This document shows positions 50,067 through 59,700 of a DNA stretch of 64,000 nucleotides, piece after piece. This DNA comes from Cytophagaceae bacterium. Its GTDB lineage: Bacteria; Bacteroidota; Bacteroidia; Cytophagales; Spirosomataceae. Under the pieces are notes generated by a model. It had not been told where the DNA came from. It saw only the letters and a list, made by a program, of their open reading frames with translations, and did not search any database. The DNA lies in the NCBI GenBank assembly GCA_016722655.1, contig JADKIR010000004.1, forward strand, positions 992,001 through 1,056,000. Reading direction: 5' to 3'. Made by a program: the position numbers and the translations under genes. How positions within the stretch are numbered: position 1 is the stretch's first letter; each line of letters starts with the position of its first letter.

Positions 50067-50105
50067 AAACCCGATTTCCCAACAAAGGAATATCGGGTTT
50101 TTTGT
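50067..50105 (+). terminator. Orphan rightward terminator in the purH-permease gap
   Basis: The stem AAACCCGAT / ATCGGGTTT is followed by TTTTTG on the plus strand. The 435-bp gap 49832-50266 shows no plus-strand gene before it. In-frame codons without a usable start run from about 49890 to a TAA near 50035, so this may be the end of a decayed gene or a small RNA. Confidence 0.6.
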
Positions 50106-50266
50106 TTTCGTAGAATTTTTTATGAAATATTTTAAAATAATTCTATCAAAAAAACTATCCAGGGGAAATCTCCTGCTACTTTTTTAATGTTTTTTTCAAA
50201 AAAATTGATGGACTGTGAAATTTTGATAATTTTACATGATTATCACAAACCCTAAACCCAATTGAT

Positions 50267-51949
50267 ATGTCATTATCATTATTTAGAAGGAAAAATATCT
50301 CTCAGGCGATAAAAGATGCGGAAGTAGAAAATGGAGAAAATTCCCTGGCCAAAATTTTGACAGTTAAAGATTTGACATTTTTTGGGATTGCTGCTATTAT
50401 TGGTGCCGGGATATTCAGCACAATAGGCCGGGCAAGCTTCAATGGAGGCCCAGCTGTTTCACTTTTATTTATTTTCACTGCTGTTGCTTGCGTTTTTACT
50501 GCTCTCAGTTATGCCCAGTTTGCCTCTACTGTTCCGGTTAGTGGCAGTGCTTATACTTATGCCTACGTTACATTTGGTGAGTTGTTTGCCTGGATTATCG
50601 GTTGGGCTCTGGTTTTGGAATATGCCGTTTCAAATATGGTTGTGGCTATTTCATGGTCCGAATATTTTGTTAGTATGCTGGAAAACATCTTCCGGATACA
50701 TTTTCCACGTTGGTTGGCAATTGATTTTGGTACAGCAAGATCTGCTTTTTTTGAATTAGAAAAAGCAATGCAAAACGGGACTTTGGCAGAGGTTACTCCT
50801 AATGTTAAAATCCTCGCTCAGGCATTTTCAGATGCTCCAGAAATTTTAGGCCTTAAAATTTTATTTAATCTTCCTGCCGGATTAATAACCGTACTTATTA
50901 CATGGTTGATTTATATAGGCATTAAAGAATCAAGAAACGCTTCAAATATTTTAGTGATAATAAAACTTGCCGTAATTTTCCTCGTGATTATTGGGGGTGT
51001 ATTTTATGTAAAAACCGAAAACTGGATTCCTTTTGCACCTAATGGTTCAAAAGGAGTATTGTTGAGCGTAGCTTCCGTATTTTTTGCTTTTATTGGCTTT
51101 GATTCCATTTCTACAACTGCAGAAGAATGCAAAGATCCTCAAAAGGATTTGCCAAGAGCGATGATCATTACTTTGATAATTGTTACGATTCTTTATGTAG
51201 CAATAACACTGGTACTTACCGGAATGGTAAATTATACTGAATTACAAGTTAATGATCCGCTTGCTTATGTATTCGAAAAAGTAAACTTAAACTGGTTTGC
51301 AGGAATCATATCTGTAAGTGCCGTGGTTGCAATAACGAGTGCCCTTTTGGCATATCAGGTGGGTCAACCCAGAATCTGGATGGTGATGAGTCGGGATGGT
51401 TTGCTACCAAAAAAGTTTTCCAAGATTCACCCAAAATACAAGACACCAGCGTTTGCCACCATTGTTACCGGATTTTTTGTGGGAGTCCCTTCTATGTTTA
51501 TGAATATGCAGTTTTTTATTGACCTTACAAGCGTGGGTACTTTTTTCGCCTTTATTTTGGTAAGTGGGGGCATCTTATACATGGACCACAACGGCCTCAG
51601 TAAAACGTCTAAATTTAAAGTACCTTATGTAAATGGAAAGTACATAATTCTTCCGGCATTGATTATTGGCTTGTGGTGGACTCATCAAAATACTGACGGA
51701 ATATTTGCTCATTTTGCAGACAAACCTTTAATAGTAGTATTTTGGCTTGCATGGCTGGGGCTGGGGCTAGGTTCGTTGAAATTCAATTTCTCTCTTTTGC
51801 CTATTTTAGGAATTCTCACTAATTTATATCTGATGTCAGAATTGGGTTGGACCAACTGGGCCATGTTTTTGGGTTGGCTGGCTATTGGCTCAGTAATTTA
51901 TTTTCTATACGGTTATAAACATTCGAAATTGGCAAAATCAAAACCATGA
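50267..51949 (+). CDS. APC-family amino acid permease
   Basis: A 560-residue inner-membrane transporter with about 12 transmembrane helices. The APC signature follows the charged N-terminus: LTFFGIAAIIGAGIFSTIG, then VPVSGSAYTYAYVTFGELFA, and FFAFIGFDSISTTAEECKDP with QKDLPRAMI. These match the cationic/branched amino-acid transporter branch (YfnA-like). The exact substrate is uncertain. Its stop overlaps the SMP-30 gene by 4 nt, so they are co-translated. Confidence 0.93.
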   Translation: MSLSLFRRKNISQAIKDAEVENGENSLAKILTVKDLTFFGIAAIIGAGIFSTIGRASFNGGPAVSLLFIFTAVACVFTALSYAQFASTVPVSGSAYTYAYVTFGELFAWIIGWALVLEYAVSNMVVAISWSEYFVSMLENIFRIHFPRWLAIDFGTARSAFFELEKAMQNGTLAEVTPNVKILAQAFSDAPEILGLKILFNLPAGLITVLITWLIYIGIKESRNASNILVIIKLAVIFLVIIGGVFYVKTENWIPFAPNGSKGVLLSVASVFFAFIGFDSISTTAEECKDPQKDLPRAMIITLIIVTILYVAITLVLTGMVNYTELQVNDPLAYVFEKVNLNWFAGIISVSAVVAITSALLAYQVGQPRIWMVMSRDGLLPKKFSKIHPKYKTPAFATIVTGFFVGVPSMFMNMQFFIDLTSVGTFFAFILVSGGILYMDHNGLSKTSKFKVPYVNGKYIILPALIIGLWWTHQNTDGIFAHFADKPLIVVFWLAWLGLGLGSLKFNFSLLPILGILTNLYLMSELGWTNWAMFLGWLAIGSVIYFLYGYKHSKLAKSKP

Positions 51950-52848
51950 AATTTACATTTATACCCATTCTAATAATATTGGCTTCATTGTTTACAGAAT
52001 CTTTTTCTCAGGATTTTGAGAATATTTCTTTAATTAAAAAAGGAGCAAATCTTAACAAAATTTCCAACCAATTTAAATTTACCGAAGGTCCGGCAACTGA
52101 TAAAAAAGGAAATGTTTATTTTACTGATCAACCCAACAATACGATCTGGAAATACGATACCAAAGGGAATCTTTCTTTATTTCTTGAAAATTCAGGAAGA
52201 TCAAATGGGCTATATTTTGATAAAAATGGAGTTTTGCATTCCTGTGCTGATGAAAAAAATCAGATTTGGGCAATAGATGCAAAAGGAAATCATACTGTTT
52301 TGTTAGAAAATTTTGAAGGAAAACTTCTCAATGGTCCCAATGACCTCTGGATTGATGCAAACGGAGGTATTTATTTTACAGACCCCTTTTATCCAAGAGA
52401 ATATTGGAAAAGAAAAAATCAGGAAATCGAAGGAAAAAGATTGTATTATTTACCCAAAAACTCAAAAACCGCTATTATTCTGGATGCCGACTATAATCAA
52501 CCCAATGGAATTGTTGGTAGTGGTGACGGAAAATATCTTTATGTCGCTGATATCGGTGCCAGTAAAACCTACCGCTATGACATTACCGGAATCGGGCAAA
52601 TCACAAACAGACAACTGTTTGCCGAAATGGGCTCAGACGGCATGACAACCGATACTGGAGGGAATCTGTATTTGACCGGAAAAGGGGTTACAATTTTTGA
52701 TAAAACCGGAAAAAAAATAGGAAATATTCCGGTTCCCGCCGGTTGGACAGCTAACGTAACTTTCGGAGGCAAAAAACGTAATTTGCTTTTTATTACCGCT
52801 CTGGAATCAGTTTATACTCTGGAAATGAATGTAAAAGGGGCGAATTAA
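51946..52848 (+). CDS. SMP-30/gluconolactonase family beta-propeller, exported
   Basis: A 300-residue protein with a signal peptide (1-20, ending SFSQ) and the SMP-30 propeller: FKFTEGPATDKKGNVYFTDQ, GRSNGLYFDKNGVLHSCADE, LNGPNDLWIDANGGIYFTDP, YNQPNGIVGSGDGKYLYVAD and SDGMTTDTGGNLYLTGKG. Acidic and asparagine residues in these loops bind calcium. The family hydrolyses sugar lactones. It is coupled by a 4-nt overlap to the permease gene, an odd functional pairing with no obvious shared substrate, and ends one base before the convergent cupin gene. Confidence 0.92.
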   Translation: MKFTFIPILIILASLFTESFSQDFENISLIKKGANLNKISNQFKFTEGPATDKKGNVYFTDQPNNTIWKYDTKGNLSLFLENSGRSNGLYFDKNGVLHSCADEKNQIWAIDAKGNHTVLLENFEGKLLNGPNDLWIDANGGIYFTDPFYPREYWKRKNQEIEGKRLYYLPKNSKTAIILDADYNQPNGIVGSGDGKYLYVADIGASKTYRYDITGIGQITNRQLFAEMGSDGMTTDTGGNLYLTGKGVTIFDKTGKKIGNIPVPAGWTANVTFGGKKRNLLFITALESVYTLEMNVKGAN

Positions 52849-52849
52849 A

Positions 52850-53359
52850 TCACCTCCCAAAATCATCCTGAACTCTCACGATATCGTCCTCGTTTGACGG
52901 GTTTTCTTTGTCGGTATGTTGCCATATCTCGGCTACCACGCCGTATCCGTCGGCACCAAGTAAACGATGACGCTCACCGCATTTAAGATTTATTACTTGT
53001 CCTACACTCAGGGGAAGAGGAATCGTCTCTTTGTCAGTATCAGAAATCACCACACCTGCTACGCCCGCAATCAGCTTCCATATTTCGGCTCTGCGGTGGT
53101 GATATTGCCAGGACAGTCTTTTTTGAGGTGCTACTACCAAAATTTTGGGGCTAAGTTTTTCAAATCCGGCAAAATCTTCGAGACTCAAATGGCTGAAAAA
53201 TTTCGCGATAAATGCCGGTGCCTGCGATTCGTCAATTACAAAAAAACCACCCCAGGGTCTCTGGTGGTCGGTGGACACAACCTTGAATCCTTCTGTATCT
53301 AAAAATGCCTGAATTGACTCAAAGACTTCCGACTTATCAATATTTGCTGCTGTTTTCAT
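52850..53359 (-). CDS. Small cupin protein, mannose-6-phosphate isomerase type II-like
   Basis: A 169-residue protein. The second half is the cupin of type II phosphomannose isomerases: RPWGGFFVIDESQ, LSWQYHHRRAEIWKLIAG (metal ligands in HHRRAE), LKCGERHRLLGADG and the closing DDIVRVQDDFGR. In Bacteroidota these stand-alone proteins are often labelled 'phosphoheptose isomerase', but the sequence shows a cupin and not a GmhA (SIS) fold. It probably isomerises a sugar phosphate or nucleotide-sugar precursor. Confidence 0.85.
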   Translation of the reverse strand: MKTAANIDKSEVFESIQAFLDTEGFKVVSTDHQRPWGGFFVIDESQAPAFIAKFFSHLSLEDFAGFEKLSPKILVVAPQKRLSWQYHHRRAEIWKLIAGVAGVVISDTDKETIPLPLSVGQVINLKCGERHRLLGADGYGVVAEIWQHTDKENPSNEDDIVRVQDDFGR

Positions 53360-53554
53360 TTTCTAATTTTGCACTTTTTCAGTGCTTTTTTGCTATTTTT
53401 TTTACAAATAAATGAAAATATTATTATACAAAAAACGGTAATTATTTCTATTCACCCAAATTATGAATCAGCGGGCACATTGGTCTATTTTTGACCGTAA
53501 ATAATTCCTCAGGAATTTTATTCCACATTAATGAATAATTCAATTCAGGGCCTT

Positions 53555-54442
53555 TCAATACCCAAATCTCTCCAATTTTTGCTTTTTTTGCCTCCAGTTG
53601 GGTTCTACTTTGATGTATTGTTCCAGAAAAACTTTTTTTCCAAAAAATTGCTCCATTTCCTGACGGGCTTCAATCCCGACTTTTTTGATTCTCTCACCTT
53701 TATGCCCCAGTAAAATTGCCCTTTGGGTGGCTCGTTCCACATATATTTCAGAGTATATTTTGATGAGATCATAAGTTTCCTTAAACTCCGTTACCACCAC
53801 TTCACAACTATACGGCACTTCTTTTTTATAATTCAAAAATATCTTTTCCCGTACAATTTCGGCAGCAAAAAACCGCTCTGGTTTATCTGTAAGTTCATCT
53901 TTAGGGAAATATGGCGGATGCTCAGGCAAAAAATCCAATACCTGATTTAATAATAAATCGATACCAACATTATTGAGTGCCGAAATCTTCAGGATTTTTG
54001 TGGGATTGAGTATAGTTTTCCAATGCTCTTCTTTTTCTGTAATAGCCTCCTCGCTCGCCAAATCAATTTTATTGATAATCAAAATTATTGGGCTCTCGCA
54101 TTTCTGAAGCTTCTGTATCACGTCTTCTTCATCGTATTTTTCATAGATATCGGTCACAAAAAGCACCACATCGGCATCTTCAATACTTCCATGCACAAAC
54201 TCCATCATGGCAGTATGCAGCTCATATTGTGGTTTTATAATACCCGGGGTATCACTGTACACCAATTGAAAATCAAAATCCGGAGTTTCACCGTTTACAA
54301 TTCCCATTATCCGGTGGCGTGTGGTCTGAGCTTTGGAGGTGATGATACTGAGTTTTTCACCCACCAACTGGTTCATCAGGGTTGATTTCCCTACATTTGG
54401 CTTTCCGATAATACTTATAAATCCCGCCCGGTGTTGCTTCAT
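53555..54442 (-). CDS. era: GTPase Era
   Basis: A 295-residue protein with G1 GKPNVGKST, G3 DTPG, G4 NKID and the ISALNNVG loop, and a C-terminal KH domain (GHKGERIKKVGIEARQEMEQ). Era binds 16S rRNA and helps 30S assembly; it is essential in many bacteria. Length and motif order are normal. Its start overlaps the end of the sulfatase gene by 4 nt, so it is co-translated with that gene rather than with rnc or recO. Confidence 0.97.
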   Translation of the reverse strand: MKQHRAGFISIIGKPNVGKSTLMNQLVGEKLSIITSKAQTTRHRIMGIVNGETPDFDFQLVYSDTPGIIKPQYELHTAMMEFVHGSIEDADVVLFVTDIYEKYDEEDVIQKLQKCESPIILIINKIDLASEEAITEKEEHWKTILNPTKILKISALNNVGIDLLLNQVLDFLPEHPPYFPKDELTDKPERFFAAEIVREKIFLNYKKEVPYSCEVVVTEFKETYDLIKIYSEIYVERATQRAILLGHKGERIKKVGIEARQEMEQFFGKKVFLEQYIKVEPNWRQKKQKLERFGY

Positions 54443-56361
54443 TTTGCTTTAAGTTTGTTTTCGATGAGCCTGTTATTGTATTGTTGCAAAAAACCTTTCA
54501 TATGCTTCTCCATACTAATCAATTGATTTTTCTCTTTTGCAGAGAGATCTTTTTTTAGATCAAAATCATTTGCAAAATTATACAATCCCATTGGTTTTTC
54601 TTTATTAAACACGAGTAATCTGTGGTTTTCAAGCCAATGATAATTTCCAAAATGAAAAACAGAAAAATTGGGTTTGTCATTTTTTAACAGATTTTTTCCA
54701 AAAGAAATATTTTCTGTATTCATACCCAGAAACCCAAGAATTGTGGGTGAGATATCGGTTTGTTGAAAAAGCTTTTCTGATTTTTGTGCAGAAATTATTC
54801 CGGGCGAATAAAAGAATATCGGAATTCTGAATCTCCCCACCCCTGATTTAAACTTTTTACTCCCTGAAAATGATGAAGTGTGGTCGGCAGTAATTACGAA
54901 TAGCGTATTATTATACCACGATTGCGTTTTTGCATATTCAAAAAACTTTCTCAACGCATTATCAGTATAAGAAAGCGTTTCAAATATGGGATGTGGGCCT
55001 TTCTTAAACTTTCCATTGTATTGCTCAGGAATTCTAAACGGATCATGAGATGAAAGTGTGAAAACCGTGCTAAAAAAAGGAGTTTTGAAAGTACTCAATT
55101 TCCTCCCAAAATATTGCAGATACGGCTCGTCCCAAACTCCCCAAATGCCATCAAAGTCTTCAGGCAGGGGATATTCATTTTTCCCGTAATATTGCTCAAT
55201 CCCGGCAGTTTTGGCAAATGCATCAAATCCCATTGAGCCATTGGGTGCTCCATGAAAAAATGATGTATGATATCCAGCTTGTTTGAGCATTTCGGGTAAG
55301 GCGTCAATCTTATTTCCGGAAAATTCCGACAAAACATAAGGATGCTCAAAACTTGGTACACCTGCCCATATTGCCGGCAATGCCTCAATTGATTTTTTCC
55401 CGTTGGCAAAACTGTATTCTGAATAAAATGATTTCTGTCTTAAGGAATCAAGAAAAGGGGTAAATCCGCCAGTTTTCCACTCCTGATTAAACAAACCCGA
55501 AGCCTCCTCGCTGTAGCTTTCAACGATTATAATCACCACATTCAAAGGTTTTGGGAATTCCTTTTTCTGGATAATTATTGGGTCGAACGCATTTTTCAGA
55601 CTTTCTTCATCAGAAAAATAATTCATCCGTCCAATTGCATTGCTTTTTATGGTTTTAATAATCGAAAATGGCGTATTTAAAACCAAAGCCACTTGTTGAG
55701 GATTACTCACATATTCGCCTACTTGATTAAAATTGAGCGGCCGTGACGAATGGGCCAGGTCACCGCCTCTAAGGATAGCCACAAGTGGGAACAACGATAC
55801 AATAAATATGTCAACTCTTCGGTGAAAGCTTTTTACGAAAGTTCCCTTTTGTATTTTTTTGAACAGGAATACAAATGAAAGAATCAGAAAAATTCCGGCA
55901 AATATTGCTTCGGGATATCCTTTGATAAAACCCGGTATCAATCTGAAAAAATTGTTTATTTCACCCGTCTCCGTGATGTTGGCCCAGGCGCTTCTTCTCA
56001 GGTTAAATTTGAAATAGGCGATATCGATACTATTTGCCAATAGCCCCAAAATATTCCCTGCCAAAAAAAGAAAATCAGAGAAAATTTTAACAATCTTATT
56101 TCTTAAATTAAAAACTGGAAATATCTGAATAAAAATATAGGGGAGATTGAGAAATGCTATGGTTGTGAGATCAAATCGCAGTCCGCCTTTTAAAATTGGA
56201 ATTAAATCCGATTTCATTAAAGCTCCAATGGCATCCTGATTAAAATAATAAAAAATCCATCTTGAAATCTGGAACAAAATCAATACTGCCAAAAGCCTGT
56301 AAAAAGCCTTAACATAAGTAGTTTGGGAAATACTCTTTAACAGGTTTTTAATCAAATGCAA
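54439..56361 (-). CDS. LTA synthase-like membrane sulfatase family protein
   Basis: A 640-residue protein with about five N-terminal transmembrane segments (1-205) and an extracytoplasmic alkaline-phosphatase-like domain: VVIIVESYSEEASGLFNQEW, SFANGKKSIEALPAIWAGVP (nucleophile region), STVFTLSSHDPFRIP and FVITADHTSSF (metal-binding DH). The family transfers phosphoglycerol or phosphoethanolamine to envelope glycans or lipids. It overlaps era by 4 nt. The substrate in this organism is unknown. Confidence 0.9.
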   Translation of the reverse strand: MHLIKNLLKSISQTTYVKAFYRLLAVLILFQISRWIFYYFNQDAIGALMKSDLIPILKGGLRFDLTTIAFLNLPYIFIQIFPVFNLRNKIVKIFSDFLFLAGNILGLLANSIDIAYFKFNLRRSAWANITETGEINNFFRLIPGFIKGYPEAIFAGIFLILSFVFLFKKIQKGTFVKSFHRRVDIFIVSLFPLVAILRGGDLAHSSRPLNFNQVGEYVSNPQQVALVLNTPFSIIKTIKSNAIGRMNYFSDEESLKNAFDPIIIQKKEFPKPLNVVIIIVESYSEEASGLFNQEWKTGGFTPFLDSLRQKSFYSEYSFANGKKSIEALPAIWAGVPSFEHPYVLSEFSGNKIDALPEMLKQAGYHTSFFHGAPNGSMGFDAFAKTAGIEQYYGKNEYPLPEDFDGIWGVWDEPYLQYFGRKLSTFKTPFFSTVFTLSSHDPFRIPEQYNGKFKKGPHPIFETLSYTDNALRKFFEYAKTQSWYNNTLFVITADHTSSFSGSKKFKSGVGRFRIPIFFYSPGIISAQKSEKLFQQTDISPTILGFLGMNTENISFGKNLLKNDKPNFSVFHFGNYHWLENHRLLVFNKEKPMGLYNFANDFDLKKDLSAKEKNQLISMEKHMKGFLQQYNNRLIENKLKAK

Positions 56362-56471
56362 TTTTAATATTATCCCAAAATTAAGTATTTATTATTCTTT
56401 CTAAAAATCCGGTAGAAATGATTAAAACTCTTCGGATAATTTTCATAAAACTATATTTTGAAAAAATATTC

Positions 56472-56501
56472 TTGCAAAAAGAAAAAATTATTGTACCTTT
56501 G
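56472..56501 (+). promoter_or_regulatory. tRNA-fMet promoter
   Basis: TTG (56472-56474), 19 nt, TACCTTTG (56494-56501), then GCAG, is a perfect Bacteroidota promoter, 11 nt before the tRNA 5' end. Confidence 0.85.
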
Positions 56502-56512
56502 CAGTCCAATAT

Positions 56513-56585
56513 CGCGGGATGGAGCAGTTGGCAGCTCGTCGGGCTCATAACCCGAAGGTCACAGGTTCGAGTCCTGTTCCCGCTA
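56513..56585 (+). tRNA. Initiator tRNA-fMet (anticodon CAT)
   Basis: A 73-nt cloverleaf. The acceptor CGCGGGA / TCCCGCT leaves position 1 (C) unpaired with 72 (T). The anticodon arm TCGGG-CTCATAA-CCCGA has the three G-C pairs that mark the initiator, and the T arm is ACAGGTTCGAGTCCTGT. CCA is not encoded. The mismatch at 1-72 and the GGG/CCC stem identify it as initiator, not elongator. Confidence 0.93.
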
Positions 56586-56587
56586 CT

Positions 56588-56613
56588 AAGGAGGTCAAAT
56601 GACCTCCTTTTTT
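56588..56613 (+). terminator. tRNA-fMet terminator
   Basis: A 10-bp stem AAGGAGGTCA / TGACCTCCTT with a 2-nt loop, followed by a T run, directly after the tRNA. Confidence 0.85.
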
Positions 56614-56626
56614 TATTTTTAGTCTA

Positions 56627-56648
56627 AACCCGAAGGTCACTGGTTCGA
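56627..56648 (+). repeat. Fragment of tRNA-fMet 3' half
   Basis: AACCCGAAGGTCACTGGTTC plus GA matches the tRNA-fMet anticodon-to-T-arm segment with one mismatch, but the sequence after it diverges and cannot complete a tRNA. It may be a decayed attachment-site remnant. Confidence 0.7.
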
Positions 56649-56737
56649 CCGGGGTGGCGTACCACTCCTAAAGTTGGAATATACTTTATTATTTTATAGT
56701 ATTTAGTTTACCCTTTTAGTTCTATTCAAAAAAGAAT

Positions 56738-59700
56738 TTAATTTCTAACTACAAATCTCTCAACTAATTTGTTTTTACCATCATAATATGTAATGAAATA
56801 GATTCCATCTTGAAGATTCGAAATATCTAATATAACTTCTTCCCTATTCTTGGAATTTGGAATTAAATCTAATGCTTGCCCGATAGAATTAGAAATCGAA
56901 AAATTCTCCAAATTAAATACTCCTGTCATTTTGATTTTTATAAACTTTTCTGCCGGATTTGGATAAGCTAAAAAATTATTAGGGTTCTCGTTTTCAGATG
57001 CCATCAGTAAATCTAATTTCAAAAAATTTGGCCCATTAAAAATGGCTGGTCCACATGAATTGAGGGCATAGAATTTTAGTATTGTTGGACTTGAAATATT
57101 CAAAAGTAGTTTTTGCGGACTTGTATTAATGTAAGTATTTGACAAAGTCTTTTTTGAAATGGAGTCAATCACATAAAATGCAAACCCGGAATTAGTGGCT
57201 GATTCCACATTTAATTCAACTGCCTTATTAGATTCCAAGTATTTTGGTCCAGTTACTTTAACAATAATTTTTTCAATAATATTTATGAAGTTTGTACTTG
57301 TACTACTTTGAACACCTACATCAGAAGAAATCACCCGAAAACGATAATTGTTACCGGACGAAATATTTGTTGGCAAAATGAATTTTATTGGGCTTTGAGT
57401 TGAAATAGCACCTGGAATGTCTTTGAAATCAGCTCCTTCTTTATCTGAAATTTGACCGTAAAAAGTGACATTCGGAACAAAGTCACCTGTGTATTTAAAG
57501 GGTAAACTAACCGAAGCCCCAGGGCAAAAAGTATAATTCGACATTTCTGGAATATCAATTTTTTTGATAGATGGTTCATTGACCCGAACAATAGATTGGC
57601 CAGAAAAAATTGCAGACCCACATTCATTTTTTGCTGAAATAATTTTGTATTCAAAATTATAATTTGGAATAACCTTAATTGAATTTAAGCCAGAACTGTT
57701 TAGGACTCCTTTTGAACCGTCGTTTAGTTCATAAGAAACCGGTGTTGAACCTGAAACAACTGCACTTATTAAAGTTGAATTTCCGTTGTTCACTGTGGCA
57801 TTTCCTGCAAGATTTATATTTGCTTGCGACATAAGTACAAATCCTAATACTGAGGACTGTGAATTATTTTGATACTTTTCAAAATCGGCGGAAATTCCGT
57901 AAGACCCTATTTCAAATTCTTCCGGAAAAATAACATCTAATGATTTATTTTCTTTTGCCTTAAATTTTATTAATTCTTTAACAGTAAGGTAGGTATTGGA
58001 AACTAATTTTTTTAATTTTACTATGATTATATCCTCATCAGAATAATCACCATTGAGTCCAATGCTGAGAGTTACTTTTTCGCTTTTACAAACCTTATTT
58101 TTACTTAATTTAATCGAACTTACATAAGGAGTAACTGACACTGTTACGTTTCCGGAGACTTTTCCAAATCCACAAAAATTATTCAACTGTTGGATTGAAT
58201 ATGTGGTTTTTTTTGTAGGATTAACATTTATATTTGAAATATAATCATAATATCTAATTGACGGGTCTAAAGTTGAATTTATATTGTAAGTATTTGAAAT
58301 AATAGTTTGGAAGGTGGGAGAACCTGTAAATTCCAGCTTCAAATTAACTGGCTCATAACCGTTTTTTTCAATTATGTCTTTTCCCTCTTTCGTAGAAATT
58401 TTCCCAGTTGCCGGTTCAAAAACATTAATAGAACGTTCTTCAGAATAGAATGTGTCTTCCGGATTTTTTGCGACTAATCGGATCTTATATTTATTTGAAG
58501 TTTTTAAATCTTTTGGAATTTGAACAATCATCTCATTGCCATCCTGATAAGTTGTTATTTCTTTGAAATTCAAACCGTTTAAATCAGTTAACTCTGCGTA
58601 AATTTTGGTGTTTTTTCGAATATAAATTCCTTTGAACGGAATTCTTAACAGTTCTCCTGTACAAACCCCTGAATTAATAGAAGTACTATACTCATCAAAG
58701 TAAAGAATTGTAGTAAATGCCTCAATTTTAATTTCACTTTTTAGAGATTGATCCATGTACCCACAAGAGTTGTTTACAGATTCAATCTTAAGAGTTAAAT
58801 TTTCTTTTGGATATAGCGTAAACCTCTCATATTTATTAATATCACTAAATGAACCGTGAGGTATAGTTCTCACTTCATTATTTAATTTATAATAAATTGG
58901 ATAACTACCGGATGACCTAAGCTCCAAGTTAAGAGGTTGATTTTTAATTACTTGTTTAAATTTTGTGTTCGAACCGACCCATGGCTTACTATTTATTGTT
59001 AAGCTTTTCTCGTCGCTGGCTATTTCTGTATTGCTTATTTTTAAAAAAAATTGATTTGAAACAAATCTGGTACTTGGAGATATATTTAATACAATAGGGC
59101 TAGTTTTTCCTTCGGTTAGTTTTATTGTATTATATCCATTTCCGCCAACATTGTATAGTTCTACAACTTCATTTGAACTTAATTCACCTTCTATTGTAAA
59201 AGGAATCTTAATGTCTTCCCCTATACAATAGTTTGATTTTTCGATTTGACCGATAATAATATTTCTGTTTTGAGTGCCTTGGAATTTGAAGGAAACAGAT
59301 TTTGCTGATGGGTTTATTTGCGAAGCCCCACATTCATTTTTAACCTCGGCAAGGCTAAATACCCGATTTTTTTTTGGATTTATCTTAAACTCGTAGGTTC
59401 TCAAATTTTTTGAAAAATTCTGATAGTTCAACAAATGTTCCTTGTCGTCAATAATTAATTTCACAGTTGAAGGTTCAAATCCTACACCAGGATTTAATAC
59501 CAGCCAGCTGCCAAGTGGGTTTGTCCTTATTGAAAGCGAGGATGTGGAAGGTTGGTTAATTTTTATCCTCCTATTAAATGCAATGTGTTCAGTGGTTGGA
59601 TTTTCTGTAGTAATCATTATTGAATAATATCCACCCTGCATTGGTGGAATCTTAGCAACTAATTTATTATCAATTAATTTTGCTTCAAATTTTGGCTGAA

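Noticed and set aside
56418..56627. Plus-strand 69-codon ORF
   Set aside because: It runs through the tRNA-fMet gene and its terminator and has no coding character.
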